DNA from: Lachnospiraceae bacterium
GTDB taxonomy: Bacteria; Bacillota; Clostridia; Lachnospirales; Bianqueaceae
NCBI GenBank assembly: GCA_021442595.1
Contig: JABUST010000045.1
Coordinates: forward strand, 1 to 33,322
Length of the DNA stretch: 33,322 nt
Reading direction: 5' to 3'
The translations under genes and the position numbers were made by a program. The notes below the pieces were generated by a model. It did not search any database. It was not told where the DNA came from and saw only the letters and a list, made by a program, of their open reading frames with translations. Below are positions 23,568-31,407 of the stretch, piece after piece. The stretch's first letter is position 1. Each line of letters begins with the position of its first letter.

Positions 23568-25097
23568 ATGGCACAAGTCGTACAGCTTAAAAATGAAGGA
23601 TTGAATGTCATTCTGGAACAGAATCCGTTTCTGCTTTCTTATAATGTGGAAATGGCCGAAGTTACCGGAGGAACCTTCTGGAAGGCCTATACCCCCGGTC
23701 AGATCGCCGGTACCGAGCCCTTTGAGGTGGACATCAGCGGTGGACTTACCGCAGCCTACAAGGATCTGATGCAGGTCTACCCTCCCATTGACCTTTACAA
23801 TGAAAAACTGCGCAAGCTGGCCAAGAATTTCGGAGAGCTCTGGGTAAGAGTCTCCGGCACCTGGGCCACCAAGACCTATTATGACCTGGATGATTCCATG
23901 GGCGGAAAGGTACCGGAGGGATACCTGAACACCCTGACCCGGAAGCAGCTCACAGGTGTGCTGGACTTCGTAAAGGCCATGGGCGCCCATCTCATGACTT
24001 CTGTATCCGCATGCCCCGGTGTCTACGGTGTCAATGAGGCTCCTGTTCCTGCCTGGACTCCCAGAGAAGCAGAGAAGCTCTTCAAGTTCTGCGCAGATTA
24101 TGGTGTGCCCATTGAAGCTTCTGAATTCGTTAATGAGCCCAATATGCTGGCAGAGACCGGCTTCCCCCAGGGCTATACCGCTGCCGATCATGCCCGTGAC
24201 CAGAAGATATTCCAGAAATGGCTGAAGGAGAATTATCCCGACTGTCTGTACATTGGTCCTTGCACCGTTGGCGCAGAGGGCTCCCTGGGCAGAAAGTCCG
24301 AAAAGTCCGGCGGCGTGGAGAATCTGGTTGGCAACACCGCTTCCACCCATGCCCTGATGGGCGAGGATCCTGCTCCTCTGGATGTATTCGTATATCACTA
24401 CTATAACGGCGTATCCGAGCGCCTGGGCGGCGTTATGCCTCAGGCTCATTGGCTGGCAGAGGAGGCCAACAGTGAGGACTATCTGGCTGTGGCTCCTGAC
24501 AATGCCCGCACCTATGCTCCCTTCCGTGATCAGTACTGCCCCGGCGGCGAGATGTGGGTAACGGAATCCGGAGATGCAGGCGGCGGCGGAGACACCTGGG
24601 CTTCCACCTATCTGGATGTGCTGCGTACCCTGAATGAGGCCGGCGGCTTCTCTCAGGTATCCCGGGGTATCATCTTCCATAATACTCTGGCTGCTTCCGA
24701 CTATGCATACCTGGATCGTGTGACTCATGAGCCTCGTCCCAATTACTTTGCGGTGCTGCTGTGGATCCGCCTTATGGGAACCACCGTCTACGAGACCGAA
24801 CCGGTACGCATGGGCGCTCACGTATACGCTCACAGCCGCAAGGACGGAAAAGAGGGTGTGGCTTATCTGGTCATCAACAACTCCGAGACCGATACCACTA
24901 CGGTGGAGCTGCCCTGTGACGCTCAGAGATATACTTTGGCCGGCAAGGACGGAAACAAGCGTGCCACGGTCATGACCCTGAACGGAAAGGATCTGGTTCT
25001 GAAGGAAGGCAACGAGCTTCCGGATATGGATCCTGTGCTTCAGCCTGCAGGTACTGTGGAGCTGGCTCCCATGACATGTACCTTCTTTGTGCTGTAA
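23568..25097 (+). CDS. GH79-like (heparanase/beta-glucuronidase) glycoside hydrolase
   Basis: A 509-residue enzyme. The start at 23568 follows AAGGAGCGATATC; the upstream ATG at 23550 overlaps this ribosome site. The protein shows a clan-A barrel with Glu190 in EFVNEPN as acid/base and Glu333 in MWVTESGDAGGGGDTW as nucleophile. The stretch after the nucleophile, with GIIFHNTLAASDYAYLD and PNYFAVLLWIRLMGTTVYE, follows the pattern of human heparanase around its own nucleophile (ETSSAYGGG ... DYWLSLLFKKLVGTKV). A C-terminal beta domain follows. No signal peptide is seen, so it is probably cytoplasmic and acts on imported uronides. It is divergent from the GPH symporter. Other clan-A families (GH39, GH30) are possible but less likely. 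Confidence 0.8.
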   Translation: MAQVVQLKNEGLNVILEQNPFLLSYNVEMAEVTGGTFWKAYTPGQIAGTEPFEVDISGGLTAAYKDLMQVYPPIDLYNEKLRKLAKNFGELWVRVSGTWATKTYYDLDDSMGGKVPEGYLNTLTRKQLTGVLDFVKAMGAHLMTSVSACPGVYGVNEAPVPAWTPREAEKLFKFCADYGVPIEASEFVNEPNMLAETGFPQGYTAADHARDQKIFQKWLKENYPDCLYIGPCTVGAEGSLGRKSEKSGGVENLVGNTASTHALMGEDPAPLDVFVYHYYNGVSERLGGVMPQAHWLAEEANSEDYLAVAPDNARTYAPFRDQYCPGGEMWVTESGDAGGGGDTWASTYLDVLRTLNEAGGFSQVSRGIIFHNTLAASDYAYLDRVTHEPRPNYFAVLLWIRLMGTTVYETEPVRMGAHVYAHSRKDGKEGVAYLVINNSETDTTTVELPCDAQRYTLAGKDGNKRATVMTLNGKDLVLKEGNELPDMDPVLQPAGTVELAPMTCTFFVL

Positions 25098-25134
25098 TCA
25101 ACATTCATTCATATTGTAAGGAGATGGAAGATCA

Positions 25135-25839
25135 ATGCCGATAGGAATCATTACGGATGTGTGCGCTACCTTTGTGGGTTCCGTGCTGGGTATTTTGATT
25201 GGAAAGAAGCTGCCGGATTATTTGAAGACAGCCTTGAATAACATTCTGGGTATGGCCGCCATCACCATGGGCGTCGTGCTGATCATGAGACAGCATGCCC
25301 TATCCGCAGTGGTGCTTTCCGCAATTCTGGGATGCATCACCGGTGAGGTGCTGAAGCTGGAGACCGTCATTAACAAGGGTGTCAGCAAGGTTACGGCGAA
25401 GCTCATGAAGGGCCAGCAGACCGACGAGAATTATCTCATTCAGGTCAGCGCTGTGGTGGTGCTGTTCTGCTTCGGAGGTACCGGCTGGTACGGTGCACTG
25501 AACGAAGGTATCACCGGAGATTCCGGCATCCTGATCACCAAGTCCATACTGGATCTGGTGACCGCCACCATCTTCGGTTCCATTCTGGGCAAGATCGTTC
25601 CCGCCCTGTGCGTGCCTCAGGCTCTGGTATATGCCATTCTGTTCCTGGTTTCCGGGCTGGTGAAAACTCTGATCACCCCGGAGATGATTTCCGACTTTTC
25701 TGCTGTGGGAGGCATCATCACCCTCTGCGCAGGACTGCGGCTCAGCGGCATCAAGAAGGATATTAAGGTCCTGAACCTTTTGCCGGGTCTGATCATCGCC
25801 TTCTTCATCTCGGCTCTCTGGACAGCCGTCATAGGATAA
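25135..25839 (+). CDS. DUF554 family membrane protein
   Basis: A 234-residue protein with six or seven membrane segments. The beginning GIITDVCATFVGSVLGILIGKKLPD and the following NNILGMAAITMGVVL are typical of DUF554 (YdfK/YqgA type), a family of unknown transport function. The ribosome site AAGGAGATGG lies before the ATG. It starts 37 bp after the GH79-like gene and may be cotranscribed with it. No obvious terminator separates it from the next gene. Confidence 0.9.
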   Translation: MPIGIITDVCATFVGSVLGILIGKKLPDYLKTALNNILGMAAITMGVVLIMRQHALSAVVLSAILGCITGEVLKLETVINKGVSKVTAKLMKGQQTDENYLIQVSAVVVLFCFGGTGWYGALNEGITGDSGILITKSILDLVTATIFGSILGKIVPALCVPQALVYAILFLVSGLVKTLITPEMISDFSAVGGIITLCAGLRLSGIKKDIKVLNLLPGLIIAFFISALWTAVIG

Positions 25840-25916
25840 AACCGGGTCTGCATTTTTCTGTTTGCGGCAGGGAAGCTTATCCGACCTAAAGTATCCCCTC
25901 GGATGCAACTGTATAT

Positions 25917-25944
25917 TTATAGACAGCCTCTCCTGTGCTATAAT
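25917..25944 (+). promoter_or_regulatory. extended -10 promoter of the GTPase-Rae1 fusion gene
   Basis: A perfect TATAAT at 25939-25944 is preceded by TGC, an extended -10. A weak -35, TTATAG, lies 16 bp upstream. Transcription would start near 25951, downstream of the GTG used in the ORF track, which excludes that start for this promoter. Confidence 0.8.
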
Positions 25945-25984
25945 CGGTGCATTATGTGCTGATTACAGTCACAGAGGAGGCTGT
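25923..25984 (+). promoter_or_regulatory. inverted repeat that could sequester the ribosome binding site
   Basis: ACAGCCTCTCCTGTG (25923-25937) and CACAGAGGAGGCTGT (25970-25984) can pair at 14 of 15 positions (one G-U, one mismatch). The right arm contains the Shine-Dalgarno GAGGAGG. The left arm lies upstream of the predicted transcript start, so only RNA reading through from the DUF554 gene would carry both arms. Confidence 0.65.
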
Positions 25985-25991
25985 TTATATT

Positions 25992-28820
25992 TTGGAACGA
26001 ATCACGGGAACCGGTGCAAAGGCGCCTCTTTGCGCTGCTTTACTTGCCCATGTGGATGCGGGCAAAACCACCTTGTCGGAAGCCATGCTGTTCAGGTCCG
26101 GCAGGATCCGGAAGCTGGGCAGAGTGGATCACCGGGATTCCTTCCTGGACCAGGATGTCCAGGAAAGGGAGCGGGGCATCACCATCTACTCCAAGCAGGC
26201 TCGCCTGTCTCTTCCGGGAACGGAGATTACCCTGCTGGACACTCCGGGGCATGTGGACTTTTCCACGGAGATGGAGCGCACTCTGCAGGTGCTGGATTAT
26301 GCCGTACTCCTCATCAGCGGGTCTGACGGGGTCCAGAGCCACACCCGGACTCTTTGGAGGCTTCTTAACCGGTACCGGGTCCCTGCCTTTATATTCATAA
26401 ACAAGATGGATCTGGGACAGCGCTCCCGTGAGGAACTGCTGGAGGAGCTGCAGAAGGAGCTTTCCCCCGGCTGCATCGATTTTACGGAGGGCTATGAAGC
26501 TGCCACAGAAGATATTGCCGCCCTGGATGATGGGCTGATCGAAGAATTTCTGAATAAAGGAACTATTGAAAAGCAAAGTGTTAAAGAGCTTATTTCTCAG
26601 AGAAAACTGTATCCCTGCTATTTTGGTTCTGCCCTGAAGGTCCGGGGGGTAGACCGCCTCATGACCGATTTGGACGAACTCACTTTGAGAAAGCTGTATC
26701 CCCATGAGTTCGGAGCCAAGGTGTATAAAGTGGGGCATGATCCCAACGGAGAAAAGATCACCTTTTTGAAAATCACCGGCGGAACCCTCCGGGTCAGAGA
26801 CCTTGTGCGCTGTGGCTCCGGAGAGGATGCTAAAGAGAGCAAGGTCACTCAGATCCGCTTCTATTCCGGCGGGAAATATACCACCGCAGACCAGGCCCGT
26901 GCCGGAGACGTCTGCGCAGTTACCGGACTGGCCGATACCTATCCCTCCCAGGGATTGGGAGAGGAGCTGGATTCCGATGCCCCTCTTCTGGACAGCTTCC
27001 TGACCTATGAAGTGATTCCCGAGGACGGAACGGACAGTCACACCCTATACGGTTATCTGAAGACCCTGGAGGAGGAGGATCCCCAGCTCCATGTGCTGCG
27101 GACAGAGCAGCCCTCGGCTCTCCATGTGCAGCTCATGGGAGAAGTGCAGCTGGAGGTGCTGAAGCGGCTGATGAAGGACCGTTTCGGCGCGGGGATCGAA
27201 TTCGGTCCCGGCCACATCGTATACCGGGAGACCATCCTGGCCCCGGTGGAAGGGGTGGGGCATTACGAGCCACTGCGTCATTATGCGGAGGTACATCTCC
27301 TCATGGAGCCCCTGGAGAGAGGCGCCGGTATCCGCATTGGCTCCAACCTGAGCACAGATAAGCTGAGTCGACCCTTCCAGCATCTGGTGCTGACCCATCT
27401 CACGGAGAAGGTCTTTCGGGGAAAGCTGACAGGAGCTCCCATTACAGATATGAAGATCACTCTGGTGGGGGGCGCCGCCTCCGTTAAGCATACCGTGGGA
27501 GGAGACTTTCGCCAGGCTACCTACAGGGCTGTGCGCCAGGGTCTTATGGAAGCCCGCTGCATGCTGCTGGAGCCCTGGTATGATTTTGAACTGACAGTGC
27601 CCGCTGCTGCAGTAGGACGGGCCCTCAGCGACCTTCCCCAGCTTTCCGCTGTGTTTGAAAGCCCGGAGACAGATGGCAGAATGGCCCTCATTCGGGGTTA
27701 TGCCCCTGTGGCCTGCCTTCAGGGCTATGCTCTGCAGGTCACATCTTACACCAAGGGAGAGGGAAGCCTGGTCTGCATTCCCCGGGGCTATGCTCCCTGC
27801 CACAATGAAGATGAAGTGGTGAACGGAGCCGCCTATGACCCGGCGGCGGATCTGGAGAATTCTCCGGATTCCATTTTCTGTGCCCACGGAGCCGGTTTCC
27901 AGGTCCCCTGGTATCTGGTGCCCTCCTACATGCATCTGGAGACGGAGTACAGCTATCTCCACACTGTCCGACGCACTCCCGTCAAACGGCCGGGCGATGA
28001 TGACCCGGATCTCGGTCAGGACGGGTTTGATTCAGAGTCCGGGGAGACGGGGAAGGCCATTGACAGAAAATTTGCTGCCAGAGAGAGTAAGGGCTACGGA
28101 GGCACGCCGGCAGAGGATAAGGAGCTCATGGCCATCTTCGAGCGGACCTACGGAAAGACTAAAGAGAAGGATTTTGAGAGAGTCCGGAAGACCGGACAGC
28201 CCAGGCAGAAGGAGACAGACTCTTCCGGACAGGCCGGCCCGCTTGCGGAAGGATCATCCGGAGAAGCATCTTTTGATAAGACGGAAAAGAGAAAGCACCG
28301 GGAGATCCCTCCTTATAAAAAGAAGGAATATCTGCTGGTGGACGGCTACAATGTGATCTTCAGCTGGCCCTTCCTCAAGGAGCAGGCCTCCGTGAGCATG
28401 GATCTGGCCCGGCGCAGACTCATGGATCTTCTGTGCGAGTATCAGAGCATGCAGGATCTGACGGTGATTCTGGTCTTCGATGCCTACAATGTAGAGAGGG
28501 ACACGGAAGATATCTATCAATACCATAATATCTATGTGGTATTTACCCGGCAGGCGGAGACCGCCGATACCTACATCGAGCGCACCACTTATGACATGGA
28601 TAGGAAATATACCACAAGGGTGGTTTCCTCCGACGGGGCGGAGCAGGTCATCGTGCTGGGCCATGGGGCTCTGCGGGTCTCCTCCCGGGAGTTTGAGAGC
28701 GAGGTCATGCAGGTCCATGAGCGTTTTCAGGATTCACTGGATCGGTGGAACCGGCAGGAAAAGAGCAGGCTTACCCAGACACCCATGGTGAAGCTGGCAG
28801 AGAAAAAAGAAGAAACTTGA
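25992..28820 (+). CDS. TetM/EF-G-like ribosomal GTPase fused to a YacP/Rae1 (NYN) endoribonuclease domain
   Basis: A 942-residue protein. The TTG start at 25992 is chosen because GAGGAGG ends 11 bases before it and the promoter excludes the upstream GTG. Residues about 1-655 follow the ribosomal protection GTPases: AHVDAGKTTL (19-28), RERGITIYSKQ (G2), DTPGHVDFSTEMER (G3), FINKMDL (G4), then EF-G-like domains II-V. A charged linker (about 660-775) contains YGGTPAEDKELMAIFERTYG. Residues about 778-920 match B. subtilis Rae1, which cuts mRNA in the ribosomal A site: LLVDGYNVIFSWP (Asp784), VFDAYNV (Asp830), ETADTYIER (Asp859) and GALRVSSREF are all kept. The likely role is to bind the A site of stalled ribosomes and cut the mRNA. 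Resistance to tetracycline cannot be assumed. Own promoter. Confidence 0.9.
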   Translation: MERITGTGAKAPLCAALLAHVDAGKTTLSEAMLFRSGRIRKLGRVDHRDSFLDQDVQERERGITIYSKQARLSLPGTEITLLDTPGHVDFSTEMERTLQVLDYAVLLISGSDGVQSHTRTLWRLLNRYRVPAFIFINKMDLGQRSREELLEELQKELSPGCIDFTEGYEAATEDIAALDDGLIEEFLNKGTIEKQSVKELISQRKLYPCYFGSALKVRGVDRLMTDLDELTLRKLYPHEFGAKVYKVGHDPNGEKITFLKITGGTLRVRDLVRCGSGEDAKESKVTQIRFYSGGKYTTADQARAGDVCAVTGLADTYPSQGLGEELDSDAPLLDSFLTYEVIPEDGTDSHTLYGYLKTLEEEDPQLHVLRTEQPSALHVQLMGEVQLEVLKRLMKDRFGAGIEFGPGHIVYRETILAPVEGVGHYEPLRHYAEVHLLMEPLERGAGIRIGSNLSTDKLSRPFQHLVLTHLTEKVFRGKLTGAPITDMKITLVGGAASVKHTVGGDFRQATYRAVRQGLMEARCMLLEPWYDFELTVPAAAVGRALSDLPQLSAVFESPETDGRMALIRGYAPVACLQGYALQVTSYTKGEGSLVCIPRGYAPCHNEDEVVNGAAYDPAADLENSPDSIFCAHGAGFQVPWYLVPSYMHLETEYSYLHTVRRTPVKRPGDDDPDLGQDGFDSESGETGKAIDRKFAARESKGYGGTPAEDKELMAIFERTYGKTKEKDFERVRKTGQPRQKETDSSGQAGPLAEGSSGEASFDKTEKRKHREIPPYKKKEYLLVDGYNVIFSWPFLKEQASVSMDLARRRLMDLLCEYQSMQDLTVILVFDAYNVERDTEDIYQYHNIYVVFTRQAETADTYIERTTYDMDRKYTTRVVSSDGAEQVIVLGHGALRVSSREFESEVMQVHERFQDSLDRWNRQEKSRLTQTPMVKLAEKKEET

Positions 28821-28898
28821 TATTAGAAGAAGTATTCATAAAGGCACCCGTAAGGGAGAACATAGGGACTAACACTATAGAGATTTGGAAGGATAAGT

Positions 28899-31361
28899 AT
28901 GAAGGAACTTTGGTACAGGCAGCCCGCTTCCAGTGAAGTGGAGACCTTGCCTCTTGGCTGCGGCTCTCTGGGAGCCATGGTGTGGGGAGATCCTGTTGAT
29001 GAGCGAATCGCACTGAATCACGAGCTGCTCTGGTCAGGCACCGGAAGTACGGATCCTAAGGAATCCCGGAATCTGTCGGAGGAGCTTCGGACCGTCAGGA
29101 GCCTGCTCCGGGACGAGGTTTACCGGGAGGCGGAGCATCTTCTGGAACAGCATTTTCTGGGAGAATACACGGAGAGCTATATGCCTGCCGGCGACCTCAG
29201 GATCCGGCTTCTCTCCGCGGAAGGGGAGTACGGGACCTATCGCAGGTCTCTGGATCTGGAAGAGGCCATAGCTTATGTGGACACAGATATTGCTTTGCCG
29301 GGGGGCAGGGAGACCCATCTGCACAGAGAGATGTTTACATCCTTCCCGGAGAAGACCTTCTTCCTCCGGCAGACCTCCACAGAAGCTGTGGACTGCAGCA
29401 TCACCCTGGAATCCCCGGAAAGGCTGCTAAACGTGATCCCTCTGGAAAACAGGGGCATGCAGTGGAAGCTGCAGCTTCCGGAGCATGTGGATCCCAGCTA
29501 TCTGGGACCTAAGGAGAATGCCATCCTCTGGGGAGACCGGGGCATTTGCTATACGGTCACAGCCCGGATTCTGCAGTGTGACGGATGGGCCCAGGGCACA
29601 TTGACGCCCTGTTATGACTTGATTCCCTTTTTCTTAACAAACGATAAGAACAGCGGTGCAGAGGATCTCCAAGAAGATTTAGAAGATTACACGCCGGAGG
29701 CAAGCCTCGAGATCAGGGGCGCCAAAGAGTGGGTCCTGGCTCTCTCCATTCAGGTGGAGGATCCTGCATCCCGGACAGAGGCTGATGCCTGCGTCGAGGG
29801 AAGATTGGATCCCTGCGAAGATGGCAGCGCTTCTGCCTGGGCCGGTAACAGTTTTGATTCTTGCCCAAAGGCCAATGCCGAGGACGGCGCCCATGTCCGT
29901 TCCTCCCTGGCTGTGGGTCCCGAGGCTTTCAAGGCCGGAGACATGCTCCAAATCGATTGGTCCTTTGATCAGCACAAGGAAGCTCATGTCCGGGACTACC
30001 GGGCTCTGTACGACCGGGCGGATCTGGAGCTTCCCTCCTGTAAGGATGATCTGCCCACAGATGAGCGGCTGAAGGACCCGGATCCCGGACTCTATGCCAT
30101 CTACTTCCAGTACGGCCGCTATCTGCTCATCGCTTCCTCCCGGGAAGGGGGACTTCCCGCCAATCTTCAGGGCATCTGGTCCTGGGAGATGCGGGCTCCC
30201 TGGAGCGCCAATTACACGGTGAACATCAACCTTCAAATGAATTACTGGCCCGCTCTGGTGTGCAACCTGGAGGAGTGTGACCGGGTCTACATTGACTTTA
30301 TTAAACGGATCTGCGAGAAGGGCCGAAAGACTGCGGCTGCCTTCGGGTGCCGTGGCTCCGCCTGCGGCCACAATTCCGACGGATGGGGCCACACCTATCC
30401 TGTGGGAGTGACCCGTGGGGAGGAGGCGGGGGAGCCTCACTGCCTCATGTGGGCCTATTACCTCATGGCCCAGGTGTGGATGGATCAGGAGGTGTGGAGA
30501 CGGTATGAGTATCATCCGGAACCTTCCTACCTGACGGAAACGGTGTACCCGCTGCTGAAGGCCTCGGTGGAATTTGTGCTGGATTATCTGCATTTGCAGG
30601 ACGGCTATTATGTGACCTCCCCGGCTTCCACCCCGGAGAATACCTTCCTGGATGAGGAGGGCTTCCGGGTCAGCGTGTCCTATGCAACCACCATGGACAT
30701 GACTTTGGTGAGGGAGCTCTTCGCCGAATTCCGCCGGACCGTCAGTGCTCTGGGAAAGGCCGGGGCCCCGGAGCTCATGAGGGAAGGGCTGCAGTACCTG
30801 GAGATGATGGACCGGGTGGAGCCTTTGCTGTATCCGGTACAATTTAATCCCGATGGCTCCGTCTGCGAGTGGTTCCGTCCCAGGTCAGAGGCGGAGAAGG
30901 GGCACCGCCATGTGTCCCACCTCTACGGTCTGTTTCCCTCGAATCTTTGGCGGGGCGATGCTGACATGCACCGAGCCGTGGCCAAGAGTCTGGAGAACCG
31001 CATGAAGGCAGGCAGCGGTCACACGGGCTGGAGTCTGGCCTGGATCACCAATCTTTACACCATCCTGGGCGATGCAGACGCAGTGCAGCGCTGTCTGGTT
31101 CAGATGCTGGAGAGGTCCACTTATCCTAATCTCTGGGACAAGCATCCTCCTTTTCAGATCGACGGAAACTTCGGTATGACGGCGGCCATTGCCCACATGC
31201 TGGTGAAGGAGCAGGAAGAGCCGGAGCTGCTGCCCTGTCTGCCCCCTGCCTGGCGGGATGGCTCTGTACGGGGACTGCGGCTTCCCGGAGGAAAGGAGAT
31301 CAGCTTCGCTTGGAAGGACGGGAAGGTCCTGAAGGACACGGTGAAGGTGGAAACCCAATAA
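28899..31361 (+). CDS. GH95-family alpha-L-fucosidase
   Basis: An inverting 1,2-alpha-L-fucosidase-type enzyme of 820 residues. The N-terminal part starts with ELWYRQPASSEVETLPLGCGSLGAM and ERIALNHELLWSG, the GH95 opening motif. Catalytic residues by comparison with B. bifidum AfcA: Asn442 and Asn444 in NINLQMNYW, Glu580 in ASTPENTF and Asp755 in PFQIDGNFG. All four are present. Residues about 250-330 hold an acidic, Ser/Ala-rich stretch (AEDLQEDLEDY, EADACVEGRLD) that looks like a loop insertion. No signal peptide, so probably cytoplasmic. GGAAGGATAAGT precedes the ATG. It would release terminal fucose or related galactose from imported host or plant glycans. Ends at a strong terminator. Confidence 0.93.
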   Translation: MKELWYRQPASSEVETLPLGCGSLGAMVWGDPVDERIALNHELLWSGTGSTDPKESRNLSEELRTVRSLLRDEVYREAEHLLEQHFLGEYTESYMPAGDLRIRLLSAEGEYGTYRRSLDLEEAIAYVDTDIALPGGRETHLHREMFTSFPEKTFFLRQTSTEAVDCSITLESPERLLNVIPLENRGMQWKLQLPEHVDPSYLGPKENAILWGDRGICYTVTARILQCDGWAQGTLTPCYDLIPFFLTNDKNSGAEDLQEDLEDYTPEASLEIRGAKEWVLALSIQVEDPASRTEADACVEGRLDPCEDGSASAWAGNSFDSCPKANAEDGAHVRSSLAVGPEAFKAGDMLQIDWSFDQHKEAHVRDYRALYDRADLELPSCKDDLPTDERLKDPDPGLYAIYFQYGRYLLIASSREGGLPANLQGIWSWEMRAPWSANYTVNINLQMNYWPALVCNLEECDRVYIDFIKRICEKGRKTAAAFGCRGSACGHNSDGWGHTYPVGVTRGEEAGEPHCLMWAYYLMAQVWMDQEVWRRYEYHPEPSYLTETVYPLLKASVEFVLDYLHLQDGYYVTSPASTPENTFLDEEGFRVSVSYATTMDMTLVRELFAEFRRTVSALGKAGAPELMREGLQYLEMMDRVEPLLYPVQFNPDGSVCEWFRPRSEAEKGHRHVSHLYGLFPSNLWRGDADMHRAVAKSLENRMKAGSGHTGWSLAWITNLYTILGDADAVQRCLVQMLERSTYPNLWDKHPPFQIDGNFGMTAAIAHMLVKEQEEPELLPCLPPAWRDGSVRGLRLPGGKEISFAWKDGKVLKDTVKVETQ

Positions 31362-31396
31362 AAAACGAGCAGGAGGATTTTCCTCCTGCTCGTTTT
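31362..31396. terminator. bidirectional intrinsic terminator between GH95 and typA
   Basis: A perfect 16-bp stem, AAAACGAGCAGGAGGA with TCCTCCTGCTCGTTTT and a TTT loop. The A/T ends give U-runs on both strands, and the flanking genes converge. Confidence 0.92.
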
Positions 31397-31407
31397 GATT
31401 GGTTTAT

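Noticed and set aside
25947-25991. GTG start of the GTPase-Rae1 gene in the ORF track
   Set aside because: It lies upstream of the predicted transcript start of the extended -10 promoter, and the ribosome site lies downstream of it. The TTG at 25992 fits both.
25992-28820. Calling the gene a tetracycline-resistance determinant
   Set aside because: GTPase motifs are shared with EF-G-like factors in general, and the Rae1 fusion points to a different role. Resistance cannot be read from this sequence.
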